Shown here one piece after another: positions 8,089-16,308 of a stretch of 34,399 nt of DNA. The stretch's first letter is position 1. Each line of letters opens with the position of its first letter. Location: contig JAZDSV010000092.1 in the NCBI GenBank assembly GCA_036784855.1, positions 1 through 34,399 on the forward strand, given 5' to 3'. The position numbers and the translations under genes are program-made. The notes beneath the pieces are model-generated. The model had not been told where the DNA came from, made no database searches, and worked only from the letters and a program-made list of their open reading frames with translations. This DNA is from Aphelidium insulamus. Taxonomy: Eukaryota; Aphelidiomycota; Aphelidea; Aphelidiaceae.

Positions 8089-8882
8089 CTAACGTTTTTG
8101 ATTTACGGGTGTGTACGCTTTATCCCACGGCGCGAGTTCCGGGTCTTTCAGGAAAGACGGTTCATCGGCTTTGATCCAATCAAGAAGATGCGATGGAAGT
8201 TCGGCGATGTCCGTCAGCTTCGTGCCGATGCCGCGCCCCAGCATAAAGCCTTCGGTGTTTCCCATCTTCAGCCACGGCGTCCAGTTATTGCAGCTGTTGA
8301 ACGTTTGACGCCCCGGCGCACTGGTGACGTTCGGATCAATCACGTAACTCAGGCGGCTATAGTGCATCAGGAAATCATTGATGTGGTGATAGCGTTTGGC
8401 ATCGGGTTCTTTTTCCATGCAGGCTTTGCAATGCGCGTGGTGCCGGTTTCTTTGATGTAAATGTCATCGCCGCGAATAGTTGCGGGTTCCACTTTCCATT
8501 TCGCATCCATGCCAGGCGGCAATGCATCGGGCTGATTGAAAATGCCGCCATCGGCTGATGTGCGTGTGGTGAAGGGCCCCATGCGCATAATTGGTGGCGA
8601 GACTTTTTCACCGGTCAGCGGATTCACAAAAGTCTCTAAGCGCGCGCCGGTCTCGGCATCCTTGTAAAACATCACATCGCGGAAGGTATGATCCCACGAG
8701 CCATCTTCTTTGCGCACGAACTTGCCGATCTGAGCACCTTCAACCGCGAACATCAGTTGGTTGTGCATGTCCTTCAGGGCGTACTGCTCGCCGCGGTACC
8801 ACCGTAAAAATGGTTTGCCCGACGAATCGCCTCTGATCTTGGCCAACGCCAGAATCAGGTCTTTGCCATCGTTGAAGTTCAT
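8089..8882 (-). pseudogene. DUF1838 family protein, split by one frameshift
   Basis: Two overlapping frames join to one DUF1838 protein. The N-terminal part starts at ATG 8882 after GGGAGGGG and carries 'KIRGDSSGKPFLRWYRGEQYA', 'VEGAQIG' and 'FVNPLTGEKV'. The C-terminal part begins near 'EPDAKRYHHINDFLMHY' and ends 'KAYTPVNQKR' at 8089. The switch falls at the T5 run 8410-8414 (A5 on the coding strand). One missing base there would explain it and would give 264 residues in all. Another, longer frame extends the N-terminus to 8957 but has no ribosome site. The family has no established reaction. It is upstream of the HD and Rieske genes on the same strand. Whether this is true decay or a homopolymer sequencing error cannot be decided here. 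Confidence 0.8.
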
Positions 8883-9049
8883 AAGCCCCTCCCGACCTAA
8901 GCCGAAAGCTTGCGGGCCTTTAAAATGGAGGTCTATGGCCATCTCGGTGCTGTCCACACCGTGCCCTTAAAGGTGTACACAATGCCCGCTGGACGATGCG
9001 CGTTTGGGTCTGTATCACCCGCACAACTTTTCGATATGGAGCACGAAAC

Positions 9050-9901
9050 ATGGGCCGTTTGCAGGGCAAAGTCGCTGTCATCACCGGGGCAGGTCGTAAA
9101 AAAGGTTTGGGCGAGGCGATTGCCCGCCGCTTTGCCGAAGAAGGCGCCACAGTTGTGCTCACCGACATAGGCGCGCCCTCGGGCCCGCATCTGACCGCAG
9201 ATAACATTGGCACCTCAGCTGAAATGGACGAAGTGGCCGCTGAGATTCGCACTGCCACCAAGGCGACTGTTGCCACGATGAACTGCGACGTGCGCAGCGA
9301 AGATGACATCAAACGCGTTGTCGCCGATTGCGTAAAGCAATTCGGTTCACTCGACATCGTCGTGAACAACGCTGGTGTCGGCTACATCATGAAGCCGTTG
9401 ACCGAGTTCACGATTGAAGAATGGAACCTGGTGATTGAAGTAAACCTGCGCGGCCCGTTCTTGTTCACCAAGCACGCCGGCGCACAAATGATCAAACAAG
9501 GCCAAGCAGGCCGCAAAGGTGGCCGCGTGATCAACATCGCCAGCCAAGCTGCAAAAAGCCCGGCCCCGCAGTTGGTGGCTTACACGTCATCGAAGCACGG
9601 CATGGTCGGTCTGACGCGCGTGTCGGCGGTTGAGTTGGCGCCGCACGGTATTACCGTAAACGCTGTGTGTCCCAACCACGTTACGACGGGCTTGGGCGCA
9701 AAACAAAATGCGTTCCGTGGCAAAGTCATCGGCGCGCAAAGTCACGATGAGATTATTGCATTCCGCACAGCAAAGATTCCGTTGGGCCGCGTTGGTCAGG
9801 CCAACGACACGGCGAATGCGTGCGTGTTTTTAGCGTCAGACGAAGCGTCGTACATCACCGGCGAGTCAATGAACGTCTCGGGTGGTGAGGAGATGCACTA
9901 A
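9050..9901 (+). CDS. Classical short-chain dehydrogenase/reductase (FabG-like)
   Basis: The 283-residue product is a Rossmann-fold oxidoreductase. The nucleotide site is 'TGAGRKKGLGEA' (residues 12-23, a glycine motif with an extra basic insert). D39 at the end of strand 2 favours NAD(H). 'NNAG' is at 107-110, and the catalytic S165, Y178 and K182 are in 'NIASQAA' and 'YTSSKHG'. ATG 9050 follows GGAG at 9038-9041. An in-frame ATG at 8996 has no such site. It belongs to a different SDR branch from the four NOL-like SDRs in the window. It is convergent with the MFS gene, and the two stop codons lie inside one palindrome. The substrate, an alcohol or ketone, is unknown. Confidence 0.92.
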   Translation: MGRLQGKVAVITGAGRKKGLGEAIARRFAEEGATVVLTDIGAPSGPHLTADNIGTSAEMDEVAAEIRTATKATVATMNCDVRSEDDIKRVVADCVKQFGSLDIVVNNAGVGYIMKPLTEFTIEEWNLVIEVNLRGPFLFTKHAGAQMIKQGQAGRKGGRVINIASQAAKSPAPQLVAYTSSKHGMVGLTRVSAVELAPHGITVNAVCPNHVTTGLGAKQNAFRGKVIGAQSHDEIIAFRTAKIPLGRVGQANDTANACVFLASDEASYITGESMNVSGGEEMH

Positions 9902-9918
9902 GCCTTGAAGGCTTAGTG
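9896..9918. terminator. Palindrome spanning both stop codons of convergent genes
   Basis: CACTAAGCCTT (9896-9906), one base, then AAGGCTTAGTG (9908-9918) is a perfect 11-bp inverted repeat. As RNA it can form a 9-bp stem with a TTGAA loop. The TAA of each convergent gene lies in one arm, so both proteins end in histidine-stop. It is followed by only a short T stretch, so a bidirectional terminator is likely but not certain. Confidence 0.6.
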
Positions 9919-11142
9919 CCCGCTTTTGGATTCGTCCGGGTACTTGCCCAGCGTGCCTGACAAAATGGCCGACAACAGGAACAAGACGATGCCGCCGAAC
10001 AACGCGGGGTCGTAGGTCTTGAAGGTGTCGTACACTTTGCCTGCGATGGGCGGTGTGACAGCCGAACCGATCACGAAGATCGTATAGAGCAGGCCGTATA
10101 CAGCGCCGTAGTGTTTGCGGCCGAAGTAGCGCGACACAAAGTACGCCGCGATATCGAATTCTGCACCGCCTGCTAAGCCCACGAAGATAATGCCGATGGC
10201 GCAGAGCACGATGCTGTCGCCCGAGATCAGCAACAGGCCGCAGGCCATGGTCGGCATCACCAGCATCACGAACGCCACATGAGGTCCGTGGAAACGGTCG
10301 AGCAAGAAACCTGTGCCGATGCGGCCTAACGTGACAGCTAAGCCGAGCAAACCTGCGACAGCGGCGGCCGTGCCGCGATCAATGCCGCGGTCGGTGAGGA
10401 ACGGGAACGCGTGCACCAGCACGCCGCCAATACCAGCTGCTGCGAGGAACAACGCTGCGGCCATCTGCCAGAAGCGGCGCGTACGAATCGCTTCGGGTAG
10501 CGAATAGCCCCAGGCGTTTGCGCCATCAGCGTTGCTCGCCGTTTGCACTTGTTCTGTCGGATCGCGGAAGAAAGCGAGCGTCAGCGGGATTGAGAAAATC
10601 AGCGGGACGAGGGCCAAGCCCACATAGGCCAAACGCCAGCCGTACTCGCCAATCAAATGCGTGGCCAAAGCGGGGGCCACCATGCCCATCAGGCCGGTGC
10701 CCATTAGCGCAAAGCCCAGCGCCATCCCGCGGGCGGAGAAGAACCAACCGGTGATCGAGCGCGTCCAGGTGATCGGCATAGTGCCGGCACCCAACAGCGC
10801 CAACATAAAGAAGCCGACATATAAGGTGAGAATATTGCTGGTGACGAAGTACAGTGACGCCACAGCAATGACGAACAAGAATTGCGAAATGATGGCGATG
10901 GGACGCGCACCGTGACGGTCTGCCAACCAGCCCACAATCGGACCCATCAGCAACGACGACATCGTCATGAAAAGCGGTGCCGCTGTTACTTGCGCGCGGG
11001 TCCAGCCGAATTCAGCGTTCAACGGTTCGACGAAAGCGCCCAGGCTATAAAAGGTGAGGGCCGAAACGCCCGTACCTGCGCCTAACGCAGCGGCCAGAAT
11101 AACCGTCCAGGCGCGTTTAAATTCGTCGGTTTTGCTCAGCAT
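9913..11142 (-). CDS. MFS transporter (oxalate/formate antiporter or monocarboxylate porter type)
   Basis: The 409-residue product has about 12 membrane spans. Motif A 'GWLADRHGAR' is at residues 71-80. The start of span 1, 'SALTFYSLGAFVEPLNAEFGWTRAQ' in outline, and 'GRIGTGFLLDRFHG' in the second half fit the OFA/MCP-like branch of the family, which carries organic acids. It does not share the signatures of the other three MFS genes here. The start is uncertain: ATG 11142 has a GGGGG stretch upstream, while ATG 11160 adds six residues. It follows two NOL-like SDR genes on the same strand after a 109-nt gap, so it may share their transcript. Confidence 0.88.
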   Translation of the reverse strand: MLSKTDEFKRAWTVILAAALGAGTGVSALTFYSLGAFVEPLNAEFGWTRAQVTAAPLFMTMSSLLMGPIVGWLADRHGARPIAIISQFLFVIAVASLYFVTSNILTLYVGFFMLALLGAGTMPITWTRSITGWFFSARGMALGFALMGTGLMGMVAPALATHLIGEYGWRLAYVGLALVPLIFSIPLTLAFFRDPTEQVQTASNADGANAWGYSLPEAIRTRRFWQMAAALFLAAAGIGGVLVHAFPFLTDRGIDRGTAAAVAGLLGLAVTLGRIGTGFLLDRFHGPHVAFVMLVMPTMACGLLLISGDSIVLCAIGIIFVGLAGGAEFDIAAYFVSRYFGRKHYGAVYGLLYTIFVIGSAVTPPIAGKVYDTFKTYDPALFGGIVLFLLSAILSGTLGKYPDESKSGH

Positions 11143-11251
11143 CAGTCTTGCCCCCGGCATCAGAATCCGTGGCTACGTTTGTCCCCGGTCTCGGGTCCGT
11201 TGGCAAGGGCAGGAGCGCGGTGCGTACGCTCTAAATAACCGAATACTAGTC

Positions 11252-12076
11252 TTAGGCTGCTTCAAGTTCCGGCAAGGGCTTCGGCTTGATGATGAGTGCT
11301 TTGAAGAACCGCACCATCGCCTTGCCGCGCGTCAGCCACGCGATGTGCGCGCCATGCTTGCGGTTGGCCAGCACGTTTTCCACCAACCAGATGGTCACCG
11401 TATCAACGTCATTCGCCAAAATGCGGTAGAGCCACTTCATGCGTTCCCAACGTTCGGGCGTCACATCGTGTTTGGCTTTCAGCAGCATGTCGGTGGTGAC
11501 CATGCCGGGGCTCATGAAGCCCACCAGCACTTGGCCGCCTTTGGTTTCCTTAATCATCGACTTGGTGAAGTACGTCAGGCCGTACTTGCTAGCACCATAG
11601 ATGCTCATGCCGTCGCTCTTTGAACCGTCCGAGCCGAAGCCTTCGAAGTTGTAGAGCGCGCCCTTGGTGCCGCTGATCGCTTCTTGTGCGTTCAGGCCGT
11701 TCAGCACGGTTTGGCAGCAGTACATGGTGCCGATCAAGTTAGTGCGCGGCACAGCTACGATATCCGCCGGGTCCAAATCACCAATGCGGCGCATGGTGTT
11801 GATCGCACCCGCATTGTTGATCCAGATATCTATGCGGCCAAGGTTTTGCTTCGCGGCGGCCCATAACGCTTCGACTTGTTTCAATTCACCGACATCGCAA
11901 CCGGCGCCGTATGCTTTTGCGCCGCCCGTAGCGAAGGCTTGCAGTTCAGCAGCTGCTTTGTCGGCACTGGCTTGGCTGCGCCCGCTGACCACAACGTTAT
12001 GGCCGCGTGCGATGAATTGTTTTGCGAGGCCGAAGCCAATGCCGCGTGTGGAGCCGGTGATAACAACGTTTGCCAT
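11252..12076 (-). CDS. NOL/NYC1-like SDR (paralogue 1)
   Basis: The 274-residue product has 'TGSTRGIG' at residues 7-14 and 'SGR' (R33) after strand 2, which suggests NADP(H). It also has 'WINNAG' at 85-90 and the active-site pair Y160/K164 in 'YGASK'. Features beyond ordinary SDRs recall plant chlorophyll b reductases NYC1/NOL: 'TNLIGTM', 'LYNFEGFGSDGS' before the tyrosine, 'SPGMVTTDMLL', and a tail 'HIAWLTRGKAMVRFF'. That likeness is from memory of the family and does not prove the substrate. It lies 19 nt after the next NOL-like gene, so the two form an operon. The catalytic serine is probably S149 or S152. The substrate is unknown. Confidence 0.85.
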   Translation of the reverse strand: MANVVITGSTRGIGFGLAKQFIARGHNVVVSGRSQASADKAAAELQAFATGGAKAYGAGCDVGELKQVEALWAAAKQNLGRIDIWINNAGAINTMRRIGDLDPADIVAVPRTNLIGTMYCCQTVLNGLNAQEAISGTKGALYNFEGFGSDGSKSDGMSIYGASKYGLTYFTKSMIKETKGGQVLVGFMSPGMVTTDMLLKAKHDVTPERWERMKWLYRILANDVDTVTIWLVENVLANRKHGAHIAWLTRGKAMVRFFKALIIKPKPLPELEAA

Positions 12077-12095
12077 AACTTTATGTCCCGTAAGA

Positions 12096-12923
12096 TTAGG
12101 CTGCTTTTGTCAGATGCAATTCAGGGAAGCGGTCGCCGGGTTTCACGAAGCGTGACTTCACGAAACGCCACAAGCTCTTGCCGCGTGTTAGCCACGCAAT
12201 ACGTGCGCCGTGCTTGGTGTTGGCCAGCACGTTTTCGACCAACCACGGCGTTACCGTTTCAACGCGGTCGGCGAGGATGTTGTAGATCATGATGGTGAAG
12301 GCCCACTGACGCGGCGGCACTTTTTCTTTATCGCGGATGGAAAGATCGGTGATGACAATGCCGGGGCTCATGTAGCCCACGCGCACCGGACCGCCTTTGG
12401 TTTCGGCGATCAGGCATTTTGTAAAATACGTCAGCGCGAATTTGGTCGATCCATAAAGGCTCATTCCTTTTTGCTTCGAGCCGTTCGAGCCAAAGCCTTC
12501 GAAGTTATAAAGATCACCTGATCCTTGTGCCTTCATACCCGCCAGTGCCACGTGGCTACCGTTCATGGTGCCGATGAGGTTCGTGCGCGGCACGGCTTCC
12601 ACTTCGTCTTGCAGCAAGTTGCCGATGGGAAAGCGCGAGTTCGACATGCCGGCATTGTTGATCCAGGTATCAACCCGGCCATAAGCGGCGACGGCTTTAT
12701 CCCACAGCGCCTGCACTTGATTGTAATCCGTCACATCGCACGGGATGCCGATGGCCTTGGCACCGCCCGTGGCATCTTTGCTCACGTCGGCCACAGCTTC
12801 ATCCACGGCGCCTTGCGTGCGGCCCGAGACCACAACGCTATGGCCGCGCTTCAAGAACTCGCGCGCTAAACCCCGGCCGATCCCTTTGGTCGATCCCGTC
12901 ACGACGACAACTTTGCCGGTCAT
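12096..12923 (-). CDS. NOL/NYC1-like SDR (paralogue 2)
   Basis: The 275-residue product is closely similar to paralogue 1. 'TGSTKGIG' is at 9-16, 'SGR' suggests NADP(H), 'WINNAG' is at 87-92, and Y157/K161 are in 'YGSTK'. The same 'YNFEGFGSNGS' block precedes the tyrosine, and the tail 'RIAWLTRGKSLWRF' is conserved. ATG 12923 has a strong AAGGAGA site. It is the first gene of a minus-strand operon that continues with paralogue 1 and perhaps the MFS gene. It is divergent from paralogue 3 across 179 nt. A carbonyl-reducing or alcohol-oxidising role on an unknown substrate is inferred. Confidence 0.87.
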   Translation of the reverse strand: MTGKVVVVTGSTKGIGRGLAREFLKRGHSVVVSGRTQGAVDEAVADVSKDATGGAKAIGIPCDVTDYNQVQALWDKAVAAYGRVDTWINNAGMSNSRFPIGNLLQDEVEAVPRTNLIGTMNGSHVALAGMKAQGSGDLYNFEGFGSNGSKQKGMSLYGSTKFALTYFTKCLIAETKGGPVRVGYMSPGIVITDLSIRDKEKVPPRQWAFTIMIYNILADRVETVTPWLVENVLANTKHGARIAWLTRGKSLWRFVKSRFVKPGDRFPELHLTKAA

Positions 12924-13102
12924 GGCATTCTCCTTAAATCTGTAGCCTCAAACTATCCGCCCGAGCGGTAGGGTTTCAATGCGTGGCTTTCATAGGGTCA
13001 TTTAACCGGCTTTCATGGCCGCGTGTCGGTCCGCTGAACCCTCTTGCATTGAGGTTATTCGCTGTTCGACATTTCTATGGGCGCGAAACAAGGACTCCAC
13101 CC

Positions 13103-13930
13103 ATGAAAAACGTCGTCATCACCGGCTCCACCAAAGGCATTGGCTTTGGCTATGCCCATGAATTCATTAAGCGCGGGCACAACGTGTTTATCACGGGCCG
13201 CGATGCCGGTGATTTGTCGAAGGCACTTGAAGAACTGGGCAAAGATGCGGCCAATGGTGCCCGTGCCGCAGGTATGCCGTGCGACGTGGCAAACGTCGCC
13301 CAGATGCAGGCCGTGTGGGACAAAGCCGCGCAAGTTTTCGGTAAGGTTGATATCTGGATCAACAACGCTGGCTTCGCGCGCACGGGTGTCACGCTGCTGC
13401 AACTTTCACCCGCCGAAATGAAAACGATGATTGAGTCGAACGTCATCGGCACCATCAACGGCACGCAAGTCGCCGTCAAAGGCATGCAAGCGCAAAGTCA
13501 CGGCACGGTCTTTAATACCTTAGGCGGTGGGCACGATGGCCGCGTGCTTCCGGGCATGATCGGGTACGGCACCACCAAACGCGCCGTGCGCTATTTCACC
13601 GACTCACTCATCAAAGAGTTGGGCAAAGACAGCCCCGTGAAAGTTGGGATGATCAGCCCTGGTGTGAACATCACCGAGGGCATGTTGCGCGAAGTGCAGG
13701 CCATGCCGCCGGCAGTGCGTAAGAAGGCGCTGTGGCCGCTCAATGTCATGGGTGACTACGTCGAAACCACAACGCCGTGGTTGGTGGATCAAATGCTGGC
13801 CAATGTTGCGGCTGGTGAAACCGGCAAACACATTGCGTGGCTGACGGGCAGCAAGATCATGGGCCGCTTCCTCACCGCAGGCTTTAAGAAGCGCGATTTG
13901 TTTGCGCGGTATAACCTCTCAGCCGGTTAA
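13103..13930 (+). CDS. NOL/NYC1-like SDR (paralogue 3) with altered active-site loop
   Basis: The 275-residue product has 'TGSTKGIG' at 7-14, 'TGR' after strand 2, 'WINNAG' at 85-90 and Y155/K159 in 'YGTTK'. The block before the tyrosine reads 'FNTLGGGHDGRVLPG' instead of 'YNFEGFGSDGS', so the serine that should complete the SDR triad is replaced by histidine, with none close by. It may have changed activity or use another residue. The tail 'HIAWLTGSKIMGRF' is kept. ATG 13103 follows AAGGA at 13090-13094. A 40-codon upstream extension from 12983 has no ribosome site. A strong terminator follows. Confidence 0.87.
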   Translation: MKNVVITGSTKGIGFGYAHEFIKRGHNVFITGRDAGDLSKALEELGKDAANGARAAGMPCDVANVAQMQAVWDKAAQVFGKVDIWINNAGFARTGVTLLQLSPAEMKTMIESNVIGTINGTQVAVKGMQAQSHGTVFNTLGGGHDGRVLPGMIGYGTTKRAVRYFTDSLIKELGKDSPVKVGMISPGVNITEGMLREVQAMPPAVRKKALWPLNVMGDYVETTTPWLVDQMLANVAAGETGKHIAWLTGSKIMGRFLTAGFKKRDLFARYNLSAG

Positions 13931-13931
13931 A

Positions 13932-13965
13932 TAAAAAAGGCGACCTTCGCAGGTCGCCTTTTGTT
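13932..13965. terminator. Bidirectional intrinsic terminator (twin of 4590)
   Basis: The stem GGCGACC/GGTCGCC (13939-13945, 13952-13958) has loop TTCGCA, with A6 before it and T4GT5 after it. It lies between the convergent SDR and lipocalin-like genes. It matches the terminator at 4590 base for base except for one loop base and one pair changed from G-C to A-T. Confidence 0.92.
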
Positions 13966-13983
13966 TTTGCTCTGAAGATGCGC

Positions 13984-14517
13984 TTAAGCGTCATTCAGGT
14001 GATGCGCGTGTGTCTTCCAATCGTTCGACACTTTCTTTTCATCGATGAGCGTGCGGCGATACACGCCGCCCGTGTCATTCACCCACTGCCAGGTGCGCGT
14101 GCGGTGGCCGGTCGCTGATTGACGGACGATCAGTTCGTAGAAGAACACGCCCTCAAGGCCATGGCGGCGCCAATACCCCAACAAAGTTTGGTTCTGGTCG
14201 TCTTCTGAGATTTCGCAGAAGTAGCCTTTGATCAGGTCGTTGTCATAAACGATGCGGCGGTTCTCGTACTTTACTTTGAACTCGCGCTTCTCGATGCGGC
14301 CATCGGGCCAATAGTACAAATTGGTTTGGATGATCGGCTCTGGACCTTCATCGGGCATGCGGATGATCAGGCGCGACTTGTGCTCGTCGATCAGTTTCGC
14401 ATCTGCGTCGAGGGTGCGGTAGGTGCCTTCCCAGACGCCTTCACCCTGAACGTACATAGGCATTTCGGCCCGCAGTTGTTGCTGCTTCAGTTTACGCAGT
14501 TCGTCGATATTGCTCAT
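13984..14517 (-). CDS. Lipocalin-like protein (DUF3598-type, tentative)
   Basis: The 177-residue cytoplasmic protein has no signal peptide. After a charged helix it has 'GVWEGTYRTLDADAKLIDEHKSRL', 'NLYYWPDGRIEKREF', 'IVYDNDLIKGYFCEI' and 'RTRTWQWVNDTGGVYRRTLIDEKK' in outline. This is a run of amphipathic strands with a 'G.WeG.yr' start that recalls lipocalin-like DUF3598-type barrels, which bind small hydrophobic ligands. I am not certain of the family number. ATG 14517 has GGAGG about 10 nt upstream. It stands alone, divergent from the 14869 operon and convergent with SDR paralogue 3. A role in binding or carrying the pathway substrate is a guess. Confidence 0.6.
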   Translation of the reverse strand: MSNIDELRKLKQQQLRAEMPMYVQGEGVWEGTYRTLDADAKLIDEHKSRLIIRMPDEGPEPIIQTNLYYWPDGRIEKREFKVKYENRRIVYDNDLIKGYFCEISEDDQNQTLLGYWRRHGLEGVFFYELIVRQSATGHRTRTWQWVNDTGGVYRRTLIDEKKVSNDWKTHAHHLNDA

Positions 14518-14603
14518 GGCCCACAGCCTCCACTCGAATAAATTCTGATCTTGAAATTCGCGGCCATCATCGCCGTGGATGCCGCCTAGTCAACGGTATG
14601 GAT

Positions 14604-14619
14604 GTAACGGTAGCGTAAC
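14604..14619. promoter_or_regulatory. GTAAC-N6-GTAAC direct repeat
   Basis: GTAACGGTAGCGTAAC has two copies of GTAAC with an 11-bp period. It matches 12 of 16 bases of the palindrome core before the Rieske gene (7460-7475), so the same regulator could read both. Confidence 0.4.
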
Positions 14620-14771
14620 TTCTTACATATATCCGTGGGATGGATGCATCCGGGCCACAATCAATCTATATCAATATGCCTTGGTGCATGGCGGTACCCG
14701 GTGTCACTGCCCCTGCTCGAAAGCCGACAATTCATCCGCAAAGCGGTCAGCGTTCCCTGCGCTTGTGTACC

Positions 14772-14787
14772 GTTATGGGCGCGTTAC
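14772..14787. promoter_or_regulatory. GTTAT-N6-GTTAC direct repeat
   Basis: A second pair of GTTA(T/C) half-sites with the same 6-nt spacing, about 80 nt before the MFS start and just upstream of the TATAGT box at 14822. It is in the opposite orientation to the pair at 14604. Confidence 0.35.
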
Positions 14788-14868
14788 CGATTCCTTGGCC
14801 TGTTTCGCGCCGTGAACCCCCTATAGTGCCGGACAAAACGGGGCGGTAGGTTTTTAGGGGGTATGAGG

Positions 14869-16206
14869 ATGTTGGAACCGGATCGGAGTTGCGCGCGCCT
14901 GAAACCATTTCCACTGTGGTTGGCGCCCGGCATCAGCACGGCCAATGCCTGGACGTTCATGCTGGCGAACTTCGCCGTCATCGGCACGCTGGCGTTCCTG
15001 AACGTTGCGCAAAGCTACATCCTCACCGAGCATTTAAAACTCGCCAAAGATATTCAAGGCACCGTCTCGGGCGATCTCGCGTTCTGGAACGAGATCATCA
15101 TTATTCTGCTCGCAAGTCCGTTCGGTATTTTGGCCGACCGCATTGGCCGCCGCCCGATTGTTGTCGCTGCGCTGTTCTGTATCGCTGCAGGGTTCGTGAT
15201 TTACGCGTATGCGACCACAGTGGGTGAACTCACCATCGGTCGTATCATTTATGCTGTGGGTGCCGCCGCCGGTTCAGGAATGGTTGCGACCATCGGCGCT
15301 GATTACCCGCAAGAAGTTTCACGCGGAAAAATGATCGGCATCAGCTCAGTGATGAACGCCTTCGGCATCGTCGTGCTGAGTGCGCTGTTGGGTCAGTTGC
15401 CTGCCTACCTTACGAAGGGCGGCATGGACCCTATCGATGCCGGCACGTGGATGATGGTTCTGACGGCAGGCTTCTGCGTTATCGTCGCACTTCTGCTGCA
15501 GATCGGTTTGAAAGGCGGCGTGCCTGCCATTCAATCCAAAGCCGAACGCGTCTCGGTCATTGAACTGGCTAAGGTTGGTTTCTTGGCTATGCGCAACCCG
15601 CGCATTGCGTTGTCGTATGCGGCGGCCTTCACATCGCGTGGCGATTTGGTGGTTGTCGGCATTTTCATTTCGCTATGGTCCATTCAAGCGGGCACCGCCA
15701 TGGGCCTTGATGCCAGCGAAGCGCAGCAGCGCGGCGTGCAGGTGTTCGCCATTTCCCAAACCATGGCGCTCGTCTGGTCACCGTTCATGGGTTGGATCAT
15801 GGACAAAGTGAATCGTGTGACGGCCATTGCCATTGCCATGGTGTTGGCTGGTGCTGGTTACTTGTCGACGGCCTTCCTCACGTCGCCCATCGAAGGTGCG
15901 GGCATGTTGGTGTTCACACTTTTGGCCATCGGGCAGGTGAGCGCACTGATCAGTTCGCAGGGTTTGATCGGGCAGGAATCACCGCCGAAAGAGCGTGGCG
16001 CCGTGGTGGGTATGTTCTCGCTGTGGGGCGGCGTTGGGGTGCTGTTTGCGACCTCGGTCGGTGGCCGCTTGTATGACAGTTGGGCGCCCTATGCCCCGTT
16101 TGTGATTATGGGTGTGGCCAATATCATTCTGCTGATTGCCGCCATCATCATTCGCATCAAATCGCCGGGTCTTTCGGTCCGCGTTGCACCGCAGAATGGT
16201 GGTTAA
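14869..16206 (+). CDS. MFS transporter (paralogue group A, copy 2)
   Basis: The 445-residue inner-membrane carrier has about 12 spans and motif A 'GILADRIGRR' at residues 86-95. The group signatures 'DYPQEVSRGKM', 'SRGDLVVVGIFISLW' and 'IGQESPPKERGAVVGMF' tie it to the genes at 4639 and 16309. I chose ATG 14869 because TAGGGGG ends 7 nt before it. The ATG at 14863 lies almost on top of that site. It opens a plus-strand run of five genes ending with a class D monooxygenase, so it probably brings in the substrate of that set. The substrate is unknown. Confidence 0.88.
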   Translation: MLEPDRSCARLKPFPLWLAPGISTANAWTFMLANFAVIGTLAFLNVAQSYILTEHLKLAKDIQGTVSGDLAFWNEIIIILLASPFGILADRIGRRPIVVAALFCIAAGFVIYAYATTVGELTIGRIIYAVGAAAGSGMVATIGADYPQEVSRGKMIGISSVMNAFGIVVLSALLGQLPAYLTKGGMDPIDAGTWMMVLTAGFCVIVALLLQIGLKGGVPAIQSKAERVSVIELAKVGFLAMRNPRIALSYAAAFTSRGDLVVVGIFISLWSIQAGTAMGLDASEAQQRGVQVFAISQTMALVWSPFMGWIMDKVNRVTAIAIAMVLAGAGYLSTAFLTSPIEGAGMLVFTLLAIGQVSALISSQGLIGQESPPKERGAVVGMFSLWGGVGVLFATSVGGRLYDSWAPYAPFVIMGVANIILLIAAIIIRIKSPGLSVRVAPQNGG

Positions 16207-16308
16207 GACCCGTCAGGGTTAAACCGCGCTCCTGTGATTTGCGTACACATTTAAAGCGCCCTAAAGCTGGCGGCGCTTGCCGTTGAATTTTTGAGTTAAG
16301 GGATGCCT

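Larger units (their letters stand above)
14518..14868. other. Divergent intergenic region with operator-like repeats
   Basis: This 351-nt gap separates the lipocalin-like gene from the MFS operon. I see no convincing gene; the three short plus-strand frames here have no ribosome site and odd composition. It contains GTAAC-N6-GTAAC at 14604-14619, GTTAT-N6-GTTAC at 14772-14787, the palindrome GGATGCATCC at 14642-14651 (inside a longer GTGG/CCAC stem), and a TATAGT -10-like box at 14822-14827. Confidence 0.6.

Noticed and set aside
14579-14849. Three short plus-strand frames in the divergent region
   Set aside because: They overlap each other in different frames, have no ribosome site and cover operator-like repeats.
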